Below are positions 25,636 to 36,849 of a DNA stretch of 64,000 bases, one piece after another; positions within the stretch are counted from its first letter, which is position 1, and each line of letters starts with the position of its first letter. This DNA is from Drosophila pseudoobscura. Lineage: Eukaryota; Arthropoda; Insecta; Diptera; Drosophilidae. The notes beneath the pieces were generated by a model. It saw nothing but the letters and a program-made list of their open reading frames with translations. It was not told where the DNA came from and did no database searches. Location of the stretch: positions 41,059,869-41,123,868 of the forward strand of contig NC_046683.1 in NCBI RefSeq assembly GCF_009870125.1, read 5' to 3'. The translations under genes were made by a program, and so were the position numbers.

Positions 25636-25657
25636 CGGTAACAGAGCGCTGTTACCG
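25636..25657. repeat. 22-bp palindrome CGGTAACAG-AGCG-CTGTTACCG
   Basis: Two perfect 9-bp arms around a 4-bp centre. Related half-sites follow at about 25671 (CTGTTAACGGG) and 25698-25720 (CGATAACAG...CTGTTG). Function unknown; a paired transcription-factor site is possible. Confidence 0.7.
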
Positions 25658-26123
25658 GGATGGGCCACAGGCTGTTAACGGGTAGCGTTGCCTTGGAGCG
25701 ATAACAGACTGCTCTGTTGCAGCTACTGGACAGCTATTCATGCTAGCAAGTCGTCGCTATTGATATGCAGGGACTCTGTCTTCTTAGTCGGTTTCTGTGA
25801 GAATTCGAGCTGTAGACCACTGTGCCTCTTTATTCCCCGGTCCCTCTGCTCCCACTTTCTCCTTGTCGCCACCCTTTTTAAAGTGTTTGCATTAGCCAGA
25901 GATAAAGAGTGAGAGCAAAAGTGTGGTGTGGTGTGGAGGGGAGTGGGGCGGGGGGAAGAGGAGGAGCCGGGGTGCGTCAGAAATTAATGGAGCGTAATTT
26001 ATGAAAATTATACAATTGCCAGACTGGCCACGCCCCCACGCCGCACACACATACACGCAGCTGCACTAAAGCCATGGGAGGGGAGGGGGTAACTCAACAA
26101 AAATTTCATCAAGCCGAAGCCAA

Positions 26124-26125
26124 AG

Positions 26126-26161
<36 letters not shown>
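26124..26161. repeat. CAG/CAA trinucleotide tract
   Basis: About 38 bp of AGC repeats passing into AACAGC repeats. There is no supported coding frame across it. Confidence 0.92.
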
Positions 26162-27059
26162 AAGGATGTGGCAGGATGAGGATGCGGCAGAAGGATGGGG
26201 CAGGAGTCGTGAAATAGAAGCTGGCATCTTCTTCTGCTTACTTTGCCGAAAACTTTATATGAACAAAGTTTAAGCCAAGTTTGTGGAGGGGTGCAGAGGG
26301 GAGTGTAGGAGATAGAAGGAGACATAAGGAGGAGGTGGAGGGGAAGGAGAAAGAGAAAGAGAAGGAGGATGGGGCACACCAGGTGCTGGGGTGGAGAGGG
26401 TGCAAAACATTTTATTAACAGACATCGTCTATGAAAAGCTTAAAAAACAAAAATTAATTTAAATTACATATTTGCCCACAAAACAATAGCAGAGCGGGAT
26501 GCAGAGTGAGGAGAAAGAATAGAGCTAAAGAGAGCTGGAGAGAAGGAGAGAGAGAGAGCCCGGCGTTGTTGGACGGGATAGAGAACTTTTCTAAGAGATG
26601 GAGGCATGGCATGCCGCGCCCATGTTGTTGGATGCCACGGCTGTTGTTTGGCAAAGAATGAAAAACCTCAAATTACACACAAATTTACGATGTTTTTCTA
26701 AACTCTCTCTCTACCTCTCCCTCTCCCACCCACTCTCTCTCCCTGGTCCTGTGCCAAAAAAAAAAAGAAAACAAAAAATGGTGACAAACAAAGTCAAATT
26801 TTTAATAAAATTTCAAGTTGAACACGAAATTTGAATGCATTGCAAAAGTTGGATGGCAGAGAAATCATGAAAATTTGAGAAAGGGATAGCACAGAAAAGA
26901 TGGAAAGAAGAATTAAATTAATTAAAAGGGAAAGAGATAGATCTAATATACAGAAAGAGAGAGGGAAAGAGAAGAGTCGTACATTGAAAAGAGAAGGCAT
27001 TGACAGCGATGTGTGAACGGGTGTGAAGCAACTCTGAAGAAAGCCAAATGTGTAAGGAT

Positions 27060-27097
27060 TATCGATAGCTTCCTATCCAGCTATCGACAGACCGATA
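27060..27097. promoter_or_regulatory. CGATA cluster with perfect DRE
   Basis: TATCGATA at 27060-27067, CTATCGAC at 27081 and CCGATAA at 27092 fall within 38 bp. Such triplets of CGATA are the known binding pattern of BEAF-32 and DREF. Insulator or promoter function is inference. Confidence 0.4.
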
Positions 27098-30000
27098 ACA
27101 CAACTAATTGGAGCAACACAATAGCCAACCATGTGGTTGACACATCCTGGTACTTTTCTATCAAATCACATCGGATTTAATCGTTAAAGAGAGAGCTTTC
27201 CGCCCGCTCATTGATCATTCCGCCTATCCATCCACCGTGGTGAGGCATCCGCACTGTCTAAGCTGAAATGCCTCAATCGCAGAGTGCTGTGTGGGGGCAT
27301 GGGGGTGGTAGAGGATAAAACAAAAGCAAAAGCCAAAAAAAAAAGAAAAACAGCGGAAACACGGAAATGTTTTACATGCACGCGCATAACGAGCGTACAC
27401 CAGAGGTGGTTGGAGAGCTTTGGAACTTTTTGGGGGTCTGGTCTGGGATGATGGAGTGGAATGCTTGGAACAGGAGGGAGGCAAGGGAAGGGCGGCAGGG
27501 AGGCAGAAGCAGGAGCAAGATGAACACGCTTTGGCACCAAAAGTCAGCTTCTCCCACCGCCATCACCGCCTCGTACTCCCCTGTGATGTCCCTCAACAAT
27601 CCCTCGCCCCGTGGGGCTGGAACAGCCGAAATGCCGCTGCAAAGTATGCAATGGAAAACATCGTTTACGCACCTATTAGTTCCCATGCCTCTGTGTGAGT
27701 GCGTCCCCCTCCCTATGCGCATCCCCGTGTGTGTGTGTGTGTGTTTGTAAGTCTCCTAATTAGAGATTACGCAAACACACACGCATACACACACACACAG
27801 AAACAGTGGCAACTCTGGTACCTCTCCCTCCGGTACAGTCACGTTTGCTTTTCCAGTATTTTTTTTTTGGCTTTCTGGCTTTTTTTAGAACAAATTTTTG
27901 GCGAGTGCCACAGCAACCGCACACAGAACAGCACACAGAAACACGAACATTACCAAAATACACAACTTTATGACTATTATTTACCAAAATCTAAGCCCAC
28001 GGCTGAGGGACAGGGGGCCAGGGCCCCTGCAGGGGAGCCTGGGAGGGCAGGGGGACCAGGGCGGCTGTGGAGGAGCAGCAGCTCCCAATGGGCGTGGGTT
28101 CCCCCGCTAGCCTGTGTGTCAGTTAATTAGCTCATAAAATATGCAGAATGGCGAACAATTCGCACCTTTAGACGGAAAAGTGCTTCAAAAGGCTGAAAGC
28201 GAAAATGGTTGAACGGATCGGGGGAGGAAAAGCGACGGGCTGTAGCTAGAAGCGTGTGTAAATGGGTGTTACCAAATGAAGTAATTGAGTGCCAAAGCAG
28301 CAACAAAGGATCTTCTTCCATTGGGAGCCAACGAACGGGTCAATGCCCTCACCGAAAATCGAATTTTGGATTAAGTGTTCGCCATAATCAAGTTCGACCT
28401 AAACATACAAACTAACATATAAACATATAAATAATACATGTACGAGTATTAACTTCCTGTTCCCTGAGTACACAAGTTCTTATAGATTTACTCATCATAT
28501 ATCTGAAGCATAATTTATGCCTAGGAGTCCATCTACCCGAGCTCTGAACGTGTATGAAAAGTTTCCGTATATCAAGCATTTTCTGGAGATTTTTCCCGAG
28601 TTGTTGCCGCATCGACATGTCACCAAGAACCTTCATCAAACGGTCTTACATTCAACATATTTTCTCAATATTCCCAGCCACTTAGAAGTATCAATCACCC
28701 CCCAAATACTCTGGACAATGGCCAAAGCCTCATAAACAGAAAAACCCAATCGAAAGGTGTTCTTCTTGAATGGTACACTTTTCTTGGAAGGTTCCCTCAT
28801 CTTCTAGCAAACTGTGTGCTCAAATCGATATGAGCAATTGCCCTACCAGGATTTCCGGTAGTAAGACAAAAAGAGAAAAGTCGACAAGGTCTTGAGAGTT
28901 GGGGTTGTGGGGTTCTGGGCTTTTTGGGTTGCGGGGAGGAGCTTCCATTGTTGGTGTTGTGGCAGTTGCTCCTTGAGTTCGTGTTCCTCTTGATGCTGAT
29001 GTTGTTCATGTATGGCCGCGTGGAGCGTTTGTGAAGTTTATGAACTCTGTAATTACACACTTTATTAATTTATGCGCCGCGGGGCGAAGAACGCGCAAAC
29101 TTCCAGCGATGAAATGCTGTGTGCCAGAGCAGTGGTAAATATGGCCAAGAAGTGGGAGAGAGCAGGGCAAAGGACAGGACAACGTGTTAATGCTTCATGA
29201 GCCAGCGAATAGGATACCAAGCCCCAAACGATGACAGACTCCGGGACCCCAGCCGAAAACACAACCCTACCCTCCATCAGAAGTCAGCCAAATTAGGCAA
29301 CATTTTTTGCTAGTTGTGCTGCTTTCCTCCTGACCAACCTTTCCTCTTAATTTGGCTCATTTCTCTTACCAAAAATTAACAAAACAGCAACAAAAATGTT
29401 GCCCCAAAAAGTTAAAAACCTCAACGAAAAAAATCATCCAAAAATAGAGGAAGGAAAATAGAAACAGAAGCAGAAGCAAAAAGAGATGGCAAAAGAGGAA
29501 AGGAAAGTGGTTGGCTTTGAATTTTGAATGGGAATGTTTTGAAATTTTAATTTGAGAACGTGACTGACCAATTTAGGAGGGGATGGAAGAGGACACACAG
29601 CCAAAGAAACCCAAAGGACGGTGGTGGTACTATTCACGGCTGTGGCAGAAGGACGGGTATTCGTAATCGATCTTAAGTGGAGGCAATTGGAATCAGAAAA
29701 GTTCTTCATTTCAGCCCAAGAAGAAATTTTTATTTAAAATGGGACCCAAGATACATAAATACCGTCGAAGCATTCTTTCAGTAAGTCCTAAATCATTATA
29801 GCACCTGAGAAGAGGCTTGTCGGATTGTCGGGTTGTCGGGGCAAACTTCCTGGGCATGACTCTCTTCCATCCATGGGAGCCATGGGCTGGGCGACAACCC
29901 TACGACAGCTCAGAGCTGCCAGAGTTGCCAGAGTACGTGCCAAGCTGCCAAAATGGTTGCGGACATGACTCTCGTGAAGGAGGAGGAGGCAGGAGCTGAG

Positions 30001-31232
30001 GGAACATGTCCCTCCCAAAGATTGGTTGCCCAAGGCGGCAGTTCGCCCAAAGCAAATGTCCGCCCAGAGAGAGATACATATGCATGTTTTTACGGGCATT
30101 TACAGGCATGTGTCTGTGCATAATCCGAACTCGGGAAAATTCCACTGCACACAAACGACACCTAAAAACGAATATTACGCATACGCAGCGTATGCATCTC
30201 TATTTTGCCCATTTGTCCATCACTCTGTGTGTATGTGTGTGTGTGTGTGTCCTCTTTTTTGGCAGCTTTGCGCTTTAATTAAATTGTAAATATTTTATTC
30301 GGGATTTTTATGTCCATCATTGCTACTGCCACTGCCACTGCCACGACCACGTGCCGCTGCAATGATGCGATACTGCGATACTGGGATGCTGTAATGCTGT
30401 GAGCTATGCAGCGCAGGTTTTACCCAGAATATGAATATATGAAAACCGAATCATTTCAATTTAAATATTTTGCATTGCAATTCTGTAGCCCGTTTCGTGC
30501 TCGAGTGCCTTCACAAATTAGGTTCAATTATACTACAGGAATTGGAAAACAAATCTGTACTTTATAATGCATTTATTAAGCCTATTTTGTTGTTGATAGT
30601 TCCATTCCATTCCATTCGATTCGTTCGGTGTGGTTTGTTTTATGATTGCAAGTAAATCTAAGGAATTCAATCGCACTACAATGCAAACAAATACAAATAT
30701 TATTTACTGAAATTTCTGCACTAATTAGCACTTCAGCACAGCGGAGTAAAGTGCTATACTTGTGTGCGCACCGCACATTTTATTGCGACATTTAAAACGC
30801 CCTCACTTACCAAGATTTAAGCAAAAGATGCCTCAAGATGCTTCAAGTGGCACTTAAGCATGAGTCTACTTATTTCGTTTATAGATATGTACAATTTAAT
30901 CACTGGCAGGGCACTGAATGCATTCAGTTTAATCATTCGTGGGGCATTTGTTGCATTCAATTGAATCAGTCAATTCAATGCATTATGGATAATAATTAAG
31001 GTAGATATATATAGTACTCCCAATGTGTGCATTAAGTCTCCGTATAATCCATATCTACGATTTTGAGCTCTACAGAAGTCTCTGCAAACAACCAAAGATA
31101 ACAAATAAAATTGGTTACTCCAGAATGCCTTGCTGGATTGTTGCACCAGTTAATTAACAAATCAGTTAGCTCAATTCTGGCCCAGATACAGATACAGTGC
31201 CCAAAAGTCAACAAGAATATCTATACAAGAAT

Positions 31233-31238
31233 TTTAAT
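31233..31238 (-). terminator. candidate poly(A) signal ATTAAA
   Basis: A minus-strand ATTAAA about 65 nt beyond the stop of the Tpr2-like gene. Confidence 0.4.
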
Positions 31239-31303
31239 CGGAAATTCGCAAATATGAACAATACACTAGAAATTTTGTGGATACTGTTGATGTTGGGGAT
31301 ATT

Positions 31304-32668
31304 TTAGCGACCCGAGTTTAGAGGAATACTTTCGTTCCAAAAAAAAGAGCGAAACATTTCCTCTACGTCAGGACTGGCTTTCATCTCCTGGCCGATCTCG
31401 TCTCGTGAGCACTTTCTCCTATTGGATAGCATCTCATATGCCCCGACTACCTCCAAGAACTTATGCCTCTCCTCCTCCTGCTTCTCGTTACTGTCACTCG
31501 CATGCTTGTCTGGATGATGGAGCCTTGCCTTCTGGTAGAATGCCCTCCGTATGTCATCGTCGGATGCATTGCTTCCAACACCCAGGATCCCGTAGCAGCC
31601 CAGTCGCTGCAGGCCCTGCTTGGCGTCACGCCATAACTTTTTAATTTCTTCGCTGCTCTCCAGCGTCAGGGCCACCTCAAAGTCGGCGACTGCCTCCTCG
31701 AATATCCCTAGTTTAAGGAGGCACTGCCCGCGCAGCACCAGAGCCTTCAGACACGGGCCATTCAGCAACAGCACATTATTGCAATCCTCCACGGCATGCA
31801 CAAGAAAACCAAGCCGAGTATTCACCAGTGCCCGGTTGTACTGTAGCTTCGAGTTGATGACCGTGTTGTTGACATCTATCGCAAGGGCATCCGTGAAGAC
31901 GAGATACGCCTCCCGATACCGGTACATCTTGAACAGCCTATTGGCTTCCTCTCTCATCGCCTTGACTTTTTTGGCCTTGATGCGCATCTGCTTGGATTTT
32001 TCGTGTTCGGGATCCAGCAACAAGGCGTGCTCGAAGTGCGGGATGCATTTCTCCACATTGTCCGTGTAAAAGAGACACAGGCCGCGCACAAAGATTGCGT
32101 CCGCTGAGGTGGGATATTGCCTGATCACGTCCGCGGCAATCTCCAGGGCATCATGACACCGATTCAGATAAGCCAGACATTCGGCTTTCAGGATACGATA
32201 CCGAACTGTTGCTGGGGCCATCATTAAAACGTAATCCAGGTAGACCCTCGTGGCACCAAAGAACATTCGGTCGTAAGTGCTCTTAATAAAGGGCTCCAAT
32301 CGGCGGATCTCTCGCAAAGCCATCTGCTCTTCGTTGACCGCTGTGCTGTTACGATCCGCCTCAAACACCTTCTGTACGGCACTCTCCATGCCGAACAGGT
32401 CGCCCAGTACTCGACAGCACTTGGCCACGTTTACGTAGGCCTTATCGAAGCCAGGATCTATGCGAAGGGCGTGACGGACATCCGCCAGGGCACTGATGGG
32501 GTCAAGGAGCTCATAGTAGCAACCTGCGCGATTGTTGTAATAGGCCGCCGAGTCCGGCCACAGATCGATGGCCTCCGAGTACGACCTTAGCGCCGCCTCG
32601 TAGTTGTTTGCTCTGCACTGGCTTTCGCCCAGGGTCGACTTAATTTCCGCCAGGGTGTTCGCATCCAT
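31304..32668 (-). CDS. Tpr2/DNAJC7-like TPR and J-domain co-chaperone (intronless)
   Basis: A single open frame of 454 aa from the ATG at 32668; an in-frame TTG five codons earlier is not used. Residues ~5-105 hold three TPR-like repeats, ~155-225 two more (RILKAECLAYLNR, ADAIFVRGLCLFY) and ~230-345 a further three. A J domain follows at ~357-425 with the HPD triad intact at 385-387. This order (two TPR blocks, then a C-terminal J domain) is that of DNAJC7/Tpr2, a cytosolic co-chaperone that links Hsp70 and Hsp90. Two features differ from the family. The Gly/Phe-rich tail after the J domain is reduced to about 30 residues, and the KKxRYDSGQ segment is altered to RRKCSRDEIGQ. The lack of introns suggests a retrocopy of a spliced parent, and the intact frame suggests selection. 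The 5' flank belongs to an inverted duplication whose second copy lies at 50-51.6 kb. Confidence 0.88.
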   Translation of the reverse strand: MDANTLAEIKSTLGESQCRANNYEAALRSYSEAIDLWPDSAAYYNNRAGCYYELLDPISALADVRHALRIDPGFDKAYVNVAKCCRVLGDLFGMESAVQKVFEADRNSTAVNEEQMALREIRRLEPFIKSTYDRMFFGATRVYLDYVLMMAPATVRYRILKAECLAYLNRCHDALEIAADVIRQYPTSADAIFVRGLCLFYTDNVEKCIPHFEHALLLDPEHEKSKQMRIKAKKVKAMREEANRLFKMYRYREAYLVFTDALAIDVNNTVINSKLQYNRALVNTRLGFLVHAVEDCNNVLLLNGPCLKALVLRGQCLLKLGIFEEAVADFEVALTLESSEEIKKLWRDAKQGLQRLGCYGILGVGSNASDDDIRRAFYQKARLHHPDKHASDSNEKQEEERHKFLEVVGAYEMLSNRRKCSRDEIGQEMKASPDVEEMFRSFFWNESIPLNSGR

Positions 32669-32877
32669 CGTATGTGTGTCCAAATATGGAATTTTATTTT
32701 AACAGAAAAGATTTTTTCAATTTTTACTAGAATGCTTTGATTTCCTTCGCTTGCTGTGTGCGAGGGATCATACGGAACTTACAGACAGAATCATTTCAGT
32801 AAGCAATCGAAAACATAAATGTCTTGCGGCTCTGTCTCGATCTGCTATACTGCTCTCCCTACCTCCTTTGTGTGGGA

Positions 32878-34068
32878 TAATTGAGTCAGTTTGGCGCGTC
32901 CTGTCCCTGGGTCATTGCATCCCCGACACCGGCGCCGGCACCGGCACCGATACCGAAACCGAAACCCCTCCTGAATGGCAGTCAATGGCTGTCGATGTGT
33001 CGATGTCAGTGAAAACAGAATTTAAATGCGTCAGCAAATGGCGGACAAAGAGTCAAGCAGTCAAGCAGTCGAGTAGTGGAGCAGTCGAGAAGGGGTACAG
33101 TCAGCAGAATCAGAAGATTTCCCAGTAATAAGTCAATGGAGGGAGAGAGAGAAAGAGAGAGAAAGAGAGCGAAAGTGAGAAAGAAAAACCAGTAGCGACA
33201 CGCACAGACATGTCAGGCACTAGCGACAACAACAACAGCTTCTTGTCAAACAACAAAACAACAAAAGTGACAAAATAAATGAAATTGACTTGCCTTTTGT
33301 CTATCGCCGTCCCTTTCACCGCTTCTCTCGCCATCTCTTTCCTTCTGCCAGTGTGTGAGAGTGTGCATGAGTGTCTCCCTAAGTGTGCGTTCCTGCGGGG
33401 GCAGCGGGTGCGTTTTTCCCCCAGTTATTTTTTTTCCCTGTTCTTCCCCCCGTTGTGGTACCCTTCTTTGCTGAGGGTATGCCCGACAGGCAACAGATGA
33501 GTGGATCGTACTTGATAGCAAAATTAACGAGCCTAAATATTTATAAGATTACTATTATTATTATTAGAAACCCCCATTGCACTCTGACCGTATACATATT
33601 GGGCATAGTGTATGATCTAGGCTTTTACTTGAGTTAAGTTACTAAAGGCAAGGCCGTCACATAGGATATGTTCCGATGTTTCCTGCTTCTGCAGGAGTAC
33701 AGATATCTCTACTAAAACACGCCAAAGCTCGTCGTCGATGTGAAGTTTATAAAAGTTCTCATGCACCTGGAGGATTAGATGAAGAGCACTAGTAACGGGG
33801 AAGCAAAGCGAAACGCCCTGGTGGGTAAGTCCGATACGGAAATCATATACTGTAAGGCACCATACGTTTATTACTCCAACAAAGACGGACACCATTGCCT
33901 TGCAGGTACTGTGATCAATTCACGGCCAGATATTGCGGGAGTACTACGCACATTGGGAAGGCACTTCCCTATCTTAGCACTTAAAAGCCAGTAATCCATG
34001 ATCGCGTTCCCAGGCTGAGACACGAGTGCCAGAAGCTCATCATGCTGTTCCCTTTGTAAAGCGAAACA
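32878..34068. repeat. inverted duplication, arm A
   Basis: About 1.19 kb upstream of the Tpr2-like gene that recurs in reverse complement at 50029-51308. Shared landmarks in order: a GAGTCAGTTTGGCGCGTCC block, the ACCGGC/ACCGAA microsatellite at 32935-32968, the GAGAAAGAGA tract at 33140-33185, ACAACAACAG, a (TAA)-type tract near 33551-33567 and a LINE tail. Translations of matching frames differ at only a few residues per 75. Relative to arm B it has about 24 extra bases near 33867-33890. Confidence 0.92.
33545..33995 (-). mobile_element. LINE 3' fragment inside arm A
   Basis: The minus frame at 33617-33895 contains LHIDDELW and, further on, QKQETSEHILCDGLA. This resembles the end of the RNase H/C-terminal region of Jockey/I/R1-type LINE ORF2 proteins, whose tail has a Cys/His motif followed by ETxEHxLCxCPAL. 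A (TAA)-type run follows at 33551-33567, like the 3' tail of I-type elements. The expected Cys residues upstream of ETSEH are missing, so it is a dead fragment. Clade not determined. Confidence 0.55.
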
Positions 34069-36733
34069 TTGCTATTTGCGATGTGACAATGATACTGAAA
34101 ATCAATTAAAAATTATGTTCATCGATTAAATATACTTGAATGCCAAACGGTGGATAATTCTTTGAGTATTTTGCTTATTCGGATTTCCATGCATATGATG
34201 TTAGAGTGGATGTATACGTACCCATTGAAATATAGTTTAAATATAAAACATAAAACATAAACATGTAATTAAAGTGACTGGTTTGAATATTTAGAGGCAG
34301 ATATATAGTCTTGAGCAGCATCGGAATGGATAGGTGGAATCCACTGGGAAAGGATACTTTATATATTATAGCTGCCATTGAAACAATGCCTGTGCAAGAG
34401 TATCTACAGCCGAGGCTTACTGAACTTTCCCTACATATCCTTTTATATTTTTCTTTTGCTCCTGCCTTTGTTGTGCCCCACCACACCACACGCAGAAAAA
34501 CTTACCACAGCAACAACGACATCACAATGAAAAGAGACAATTGAGCGTGCCGGGAAGAAGCGATAGAGAGACTGAATGTGGAGGCTGGAGGCTGGAGGAG
34601 AGTAGAGAAGAAGTGAAGACCATGATGAAGACATCAACATAGTCAAACGTCAGGACATGGGAGCACAGCCGTCACGTACTCGTACTCGGAGCTGTCAGTG
34701 GCACGGCCAGCGCACGGGCGGAGTTCACTCCAGCTCCGAGCTCCAACTCATTTGAGCCTTGGCCTGCCGGGCTGACAGACTAACAGACTGACTCACTGAA
34801 CTAAAAGTCAGCAAAAGCAGCAAACTAAATTAAAAAGAGAGCACCCGCAGCAGCAAGTGGTGCAAGGAAGAAGTTTCAGAGAAGAGGACACAGCAGGCAC
34901 CGCACGGCACGGCACGGCACACTTCACTTGACTTCACTTCCGTCAAATGCAGACTCCACCAACGAAAGCGTAAGGTGATTTAGATCTGAACTCAGCTGTC
35001 CTACAAACAAATGAAAACGCATCTCGTGGTATTTCAAAACAGATATAAGTTGTAGTCCACCAGAGTTTAAAAATATGTAAACAAATATGTATATAGGCCC
35101 TCGATATCAGCACATGACTATGACTGAAATTAAAGGACGGCGCGCCGTTGCTAGGCCCGGATCTAGCTCGCCGGATGGTCGGGGCTCTTTCTCACCCAAT
35201 ATTACTATTACCCCATTTTATTTAATAGTGCACTTCTACTGAAAATTATACATGGCTATACAAAGAAAAATTTAACTCTTATAGCGCACCCTGCTGAAGC
35301 CACTACTATTTGGAGGGAACCAAATACCCTACCTGCCTACCCTACCATGTTCATCCGCTCGAATTAATGGATTGTTCCTTGATCAATCTTTTAATAAGAT
35401 TCACCACATTTTATAAAATCCTGACAGAATAACTACAAATAATGCATATAATACAATTACGCTACAAACGCCAGTTGTTTTGGTTTACATATTGCAGATA
35501 GTACTTCCATTGTTATGGAATCAAAAGTTACACAAAAGAGAGATAAGAGATAACATTAGAGAGGGGTGTTATTCAAGTTTCTATTTCATTACGTTGCACT
35601 GTATTTATGAACAAAACTTCAATTCCTGAAGTTGACTTTGGGGTTAGCGAGCAGTAGGAAAGATTCGTGGTGATTGAAGCCGACCTTCAGCACGTTGGAT
35701 CTCTGGTCAGAGAGCCAGAAGTGCAACTTTGTTAGCACGTGCACGTCACTGATATGCGAACATACCTTCTTGCTAAAGCCCTTGCATTTATATGCATCCT
35801 ACATATTTATAGAGAACAACATATTGCTCCGATAAGTACAGTACTATATGTGCTACCACGTCCTTACTGGTCGATCAACTAATGCCAAAAGCAGTAATAG
35901 AAGATGGTCTAAGTTGAGCGAGCAACAGAGCTCGTGCCTCCCACTGTCCGCTGCCTGTATTCGTCCGTGGGTGTCAGATCCAAAGAGCGATTAGGCCTTG
36001 AACCGAACCTTAAGAGCGACTAAGGCTTGACCATTAGACAGATAATAGGGAAGATAATAAAATTAAATACATTGCCCGTATTTGTTTTGTGCTGGCAACT
36101 ACTAAGATTGCTTTTGTTTATCCGCTTATCACATCTAAAATAAAAATGTTGAAATTTGGTTTTGATTGTCTGAAATCACATACATACGAGTATGTGAGGA
36201 CACTTGGTGTTTGTTGGATGTTGGATGGCAATTTCAATATTTCTGCGAGTATTTGCTTGCTGCTCATTTATGTACAATTTGTATCATGAAGATTTAACCT
36301 TTGATTATTCCTCTTCTTAGATGTACATATATGTATGTGTTTGGTCAATTTATAAGCAGCTTTAAGGCCAAGCTGTTGAACAAATAATCTGAACAAAAAT
36401 GTTGTTGCTTCAGCAGTAAATGAATCCAAAGAAAATCCAGAAATACCATTGTTTTTTCATGCATACTCGTGAGAAATAATTTTGTTATTTCTCGGCTGCT
36501 TATGGACAGCTATGGGATTCTCTCGGAAAACAAGGATATGCCAAGTAAAAACATTAATTAATGAGTGTATCATATTCTAACGTCAGACATGAACTGTCGT
36601 ATAGCAGCCACTCTTGCTTCTGTTTCTAAGAGCAAAAACCAGAACAACCAAACAAGCAAATTGATTGCGAATTAGGAGAACACTTCAACCTGCAACGCAC
36701 TTGCACATTTGTAGCTGAATATTTAACGTCAAA

Positions 36734-36849
36734 ATGGGATTAAATAAATGCAAAGACTTTCAAAAGTTACCACCTGACAAGAGGAGAAGATCGACTATTT
36801 CCCCAAAAAACAGTTTTTCTAACCATTTGCCAGGACTATTGAGCACAAG
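36734..36849 (+). CDS. weak candidate first exon of a small gene
   Basis: The ATG at 36734 has a near-ideal Drosophila context (GTCAAAATGGG) and opens 38 codons starting MGLNKCKDFQKLPPDKRRR, basic and Ser-rich. It ends at ACAAG|GTGAGG, a good splice donor, just before an in-frame stop. One possible acceptor is CCTGCAACAG ending at 37085; joined there, the frame runs to the stop at 37232 and includes a C-x2-C pair. No homolog recognised, no promoter evident. Could equally be chance. Confidence 0.2.

Larger units (their letters stand above)
25500..31232. other. non-coding stretch up to the Tpr2-like gene
   Basis: No supported gene. It holds an inverted-repeat cluster at 25636-25720, a CAG/CAA tract, a three-site CGATA cluster at 27060-27097, and CA/GT tracts near 27730, 27790 and 30225-30250. 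AT-rich blocks near 30900-31000 contain repeated ATTCAATTGAAT-like words. Confidence 0.5.

Noticed and set aside
33779..33994. 71-codon plus-strand frame repeated at 50213-50401
   Set aside because: It is conserved only because it lies opposite the LINE tail in both duplication arms. No homology of its own.
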